In this document: positions 61,741-64,000 of the stretch, in pieces
Numbering within the stretch: the stretch's first letter is position 1
Layout: each line of letters begins with the position of its first letter
Source of the DNA: Streptomyces rapamycinicus NRRL 5491
GTDB lineage: Bacteria > Actinomycetota > Actinomycetes > Streptomycetales > Streptomycetaceae
Direction of reading: 5' to 3'
NCBI RefSeq assembly: GCF_024298965.1
Contig: NZ_CP085193.1
Coordinates: 10,664,001-10,728,000 of the forward strand
Length of the DNA stretch: 64,000 bases
Translations under genes and position numbers: made by a program
Notes under the pieces: model-generated
Database searches by the model: none
Seen by the model: only the letters and a program-made list of their open reading frames with translations
What the model was told of the DNA's origin: nothing

Positions 61741-63222
61741 CTACGGCATTCCGCGGCAGGCCGCATCGCCGGTCAGCTCCGCTGCCGGATTGCCGCGCCA
61801 CTGGGCGTGTGCCGGTACGTGTTCGCCCTTCATGAGGAAGGAGTCGGCGTCGACGCGGGCGTGGTCGTCGATGACGACGCCGTAGTGCACGAAGGCGCTG
61901 GTGCCGATCGTGCAGCCGTTGCCGATGGTGATGCGATCGGATTTGAAGACGCCCTCCTCGAGGGAGTGTGCCTGCAAGACGCTGCCGGCGTTGAGGGCGC
62001 AGCCGTCGCCGACCTGGGTGAGGGTCCGTTCCAGGATCCGGCAGCCGTCGTCGAAGACCCGGTGTCCCATGCGGACGCCGAGCAGCCGCCAGATGGCGGG
62101 TTTGAAGGGGGTGCCGTTGAAGACGGCGAGGTAGAGGATGGACGGTACCTTCCAGGCCGGCTCGTAGATGGAGCAGAGCCGCGGCCGCAGGGTACGGAAG
62201 CCCAGCACGGCCCGTTCGGCCAGGACGAAGAAGCCGACCGTGAAGGCGAGTTCGAGGAGGGCGGTGCCGGCCGTCTCCAGCCAGTACAGCCCGCCGTCGC
62301 CGGTCAGGGGGAACATCGCGATCAGGAGGAGGCCGTAGACGTACAGGCAGGGCACGGTCAGGAACAGGGCCATGGTCACGGCGTTGTGGTGGTTCTTGGC
62401 CGCGAGGCGGCGCCGGAGTCCGGATCCGGTGGTGAGGTGGTCGAAGCGGTGGTCGCGTTCGACCGACCGTGGGATCTCGATGGGGGGTGAGCCGAGCAGT
62501 CCGGTGTTCTCCCTGACCGGACCGCTGACGGGAATCATGACCTTGGTGGCCAGCAGGAAGTTGTCGCCGGTCCTGCCGCCGGCCGGGTAGACGATGTGGT
62601 TGCCCAGGTAGTTGTGGCTTCCGATGGCGGCCGGCGCGGTGCGGAACGAGGTGCTGGAGTACTCCGCGTTCGCCATGGACAGTCCGTCGGAGACCATGGT
62701 CCCGGTGCCGACGCGGCTGAGGGTGGGCACCTCCTGTCCGAGCATCGTGCCGAAGTTGGATCCGGTCTGATCGATCGGCGCCAGACGGTATCCGAGGGCC
62801 TTCAGGTAGTGCACGATCGCCGAGCTGTCGCCGAACAGGGCGATGGTGAAGCGGGTGCTGGTCAGGCGGGCGACGGCGCGCTGGAGTGTGAACCGCACTC
62901 CGTGCAGCGGATACACGGCGTTCGGCCTGAGGGGACGGGACAGCACTCGCGACAGGGCCGGTACGAGGATCGCCCCCCGGAGGGCGAGGCCGAACACCGT
63001 GGCCGCCGCGATCTCCAGGCCGTCGGCGTAGTACGTCCAACTGCCGGGGCCGCCTGCTCCGGTGACGGTGTGGACCAGCGCGGGCCGGGACTCCAGCAGC
63101 GCGGCGACGGCCACCTCGGCCACTCCCGCGGTGGCTGTCAGCGCCAGCAGCACGACGAGGGCGTAACACGCTCGCCTCAGGCGGCCGCAGCGGGTCGGCG
63201 GAACGGCGAGGTACTCACACCC
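61741..63222 (-). pseudogene. Pls/PosA-type NRPS C-terminal fragment, 5'-truncated
   Basis: About 494 codons (no clear start) encoding four hydrophobic helices alternating with two soluble hexapeptide-repeat domains (TIALFGDSSAIVHYLKAL; VGDGCALNAGSVLQAHSLEE), matching the last third of polylysine-synthetase-like proteins. The adenylation and carrier domains and the first tandem domain are missing. The open frame continues past the first GTG (63153) to about 63222 (EYLAVPPTRCGRLRRACYAL), then ends where a plus-strand peptidase begins, so this looks like a gene remnant at a rearrangement joint. Confidence 0.6.
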
Positions 63223-63227
63223 TGCCG

Positions 63228-64000
63228 GTGCGGGCCGACCTGGTGCGAATTCCGACCGTGAACCCGAAGTTCGAACAGGACGAGGGCCTCAACCGCGAGG
63301 ACGAATGCCGGCAGCTCGTCGGCAGCCTGCTGGCCGACGCCAACATGGCCGTCGCCACCGCGGATGCCTTCCCCAATCGGCCCAATGTCGTCGGACGGCT
63401 GGACGGCGAGGACGGGAACAGCCTGGCGATCAATGGGCACATCGACGTTGTCCCGAGCGGCGACGTCGATGCCCGGACCACCGGGCCGTTCGAGGCAGCG
63501 GTACGCGACGGACGCATCTACGGCCGCGGCAGCTACGACATGAAGGGAGGGCTCGGCGCGGCCATCGGCGCGGTCCGCGCACTGGCCGCCTGCGGCATCG
63601 AACTCGCCGGCCGCCTGGAAATCCACAGTGTCGTCGACGAGGAAGCCGGCGGATTCGGCACTCGTGCACTGCTCGACGGCGCGCCCCGGACGTCCGCGGT
63701 CATCGTGGCCGAACCGACGCAGACTGACGTGATGGTCTGCCAGCCCGGCCCGGAGTGGGTACGGGTCACGCTGCGCGGACTCAGCGCGCACGCCGGATGG
63801 CGCTACAACGACATCTACCCGCGGCCCCATGACCGGGCCCGCACCCGGCCCGGCGTGAACGCCGCCGAACTCGCCACTCGCTTCATCGACGCGGTCGCCC
63901 ACCTGGAACGGTCCTGGGGGCAGCGCAAGTTCCATCCCCTGCTCCCGCCGGGCATCACCACGATCAGCCCCAGCGTGGTACACGCCGGGGTCGGCATGGG
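63228..64000 (+). CDS. M20 family metallopeptidase (ArgE/DapE-like), partial
   Basis: A peptidase of the M20 family running off the window: LVRIPTVNP, INGHIDVVP (metal His-x-Asp), GRGSYDMKGGLGAAIGA (bridging Asp), DEEAGGFGTRALL (catalytic Glu pair), VTLRGLSAHAG. Homologues use two Zn2+ to hydrolyse amides such as N-acyl amino acids or succinyl-diaminopimelate. Only about four residues (VRAD) precede the usual N-terminal block, so the 5' end appears truncated; GTG 63228 is the first start I could support. No ribosome-binding site is seen. Confidence 0.75.
   Translation, partial: MRADLVRIPTVNPKFEQDEGLNREDECRQLVGSLLADANMAVATADAFPNRPNVVGRLDGEDGNSLAINGHIDVVPSGDVDARTTGPFEAAVRDGRIYGRGSYDMKGGLGAAIGAVRALAACGIELAGRLEIHSVVDEEAGGFGTRALLDGAPRTSAVIVAEPTQTDVMVCQPGPEWVRVTLRGLSAHAGWRYNDIYPRPHDRARTRPGVNAAELATRFIDAVAHLERSWGQRKFHPLLPPGITTISPSVVHAGVGM

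Noticed and set aside
61229..63169. A 646-codon minus-strand frame overlapping the Pls-type fragment and the end of the MFS gene
   Set aside because: It is the +1 shadow of the hexapeptide-repeat frame; it is Arg/Pro-rich and has no domain.

Overview
The window is high-GC (about 70%) actinobacterial chromosome, almost certainly Streptomyces or a close relative. It opens with the 3' end of a 23S rRNA and a 5S rRNA. It then carries an actinobacterial core block (CDP-alcohol phosphatidyltransferase, mannose-1-phosphate guanylyltransferase, DUF881/small-basic-protein/DUF881, FHA, two MerR-type regulators, bifunctional nuclease, DinB, glycine riboswitch plus gcvP). GTG starts, GTGA/ATGA stop-start overlaps and a single TTA codon in a pathway regulator are also typical of Streptomyces.

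Layout. 1-706: rRNA and terminator. 804-15210: core housekeeping block. 15300-32140: mixed conserved and accessory genes (DUF5999, GCS2-type ligase, CPBP protease, PhzF, PadR, SRPBCC, two EamA transporters, two FMN-binding-split proteins, MocR and LysR regulators, a Rieske lipoprotein, an ABC-F protein, a PP2C/SpoIIE phosphatase). 32200-57420: a biosynthetic gene cluster. 57500-64000: a boundary zone with three damaged loci (a frameshifted HAD dehalogenase, a 5'-truncated Pls-type gene and a 5'-truncated M20 peptidase) plus an AraC/MFS pair of lower GC.

The cluster combines three things. (1) A one-module type I PKS read as pseudoACP-KS-AT-KR-ACP-TE, next to a crotonyl-CoA carboxylase/reductase; the AT carries an AAGH motif that fits an ethylmalonyl-CoA extender. 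(2) A discrete, highly reducing type II PKS: two ACPs, two KSs with complete active sites, two KS-like proteins lacking the nucleophilic Cys, a FabG-type KR, two FabZ-like dehydratases and an AMP-dependent ligase, with no enoyl reductase. This resembles the systems for aryl polyenes and for ishigamide-type polyenes. (3) Unusual accessory proteins: three consecutive DsrE/TusBCD-like proteins, an HCCA-isomerase/kappa-GST-like protein, a double-hotdog protein, an alpha/beta hydrolase and a P450. The simplest reading (inference) is that the type II set makes a conjugated polyene acyl chain, possibly E/Z-isomerised. The type I module would then add one ethyl-branched unit and release the product by its TE, with P450 tailoring. 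The three DsrE-like proteins have no obvious role in such a pathway and are the strongest candidate for new biology.

Control appears to come from a SARP-NB-ARC activator divergent from the PKS, which has one TTA (bldA-dependent) codon and 13-bp tandem repeats upstream, and from two translationally coupled HTH regulators at the far end. I cannot name the compound from sequence alone.
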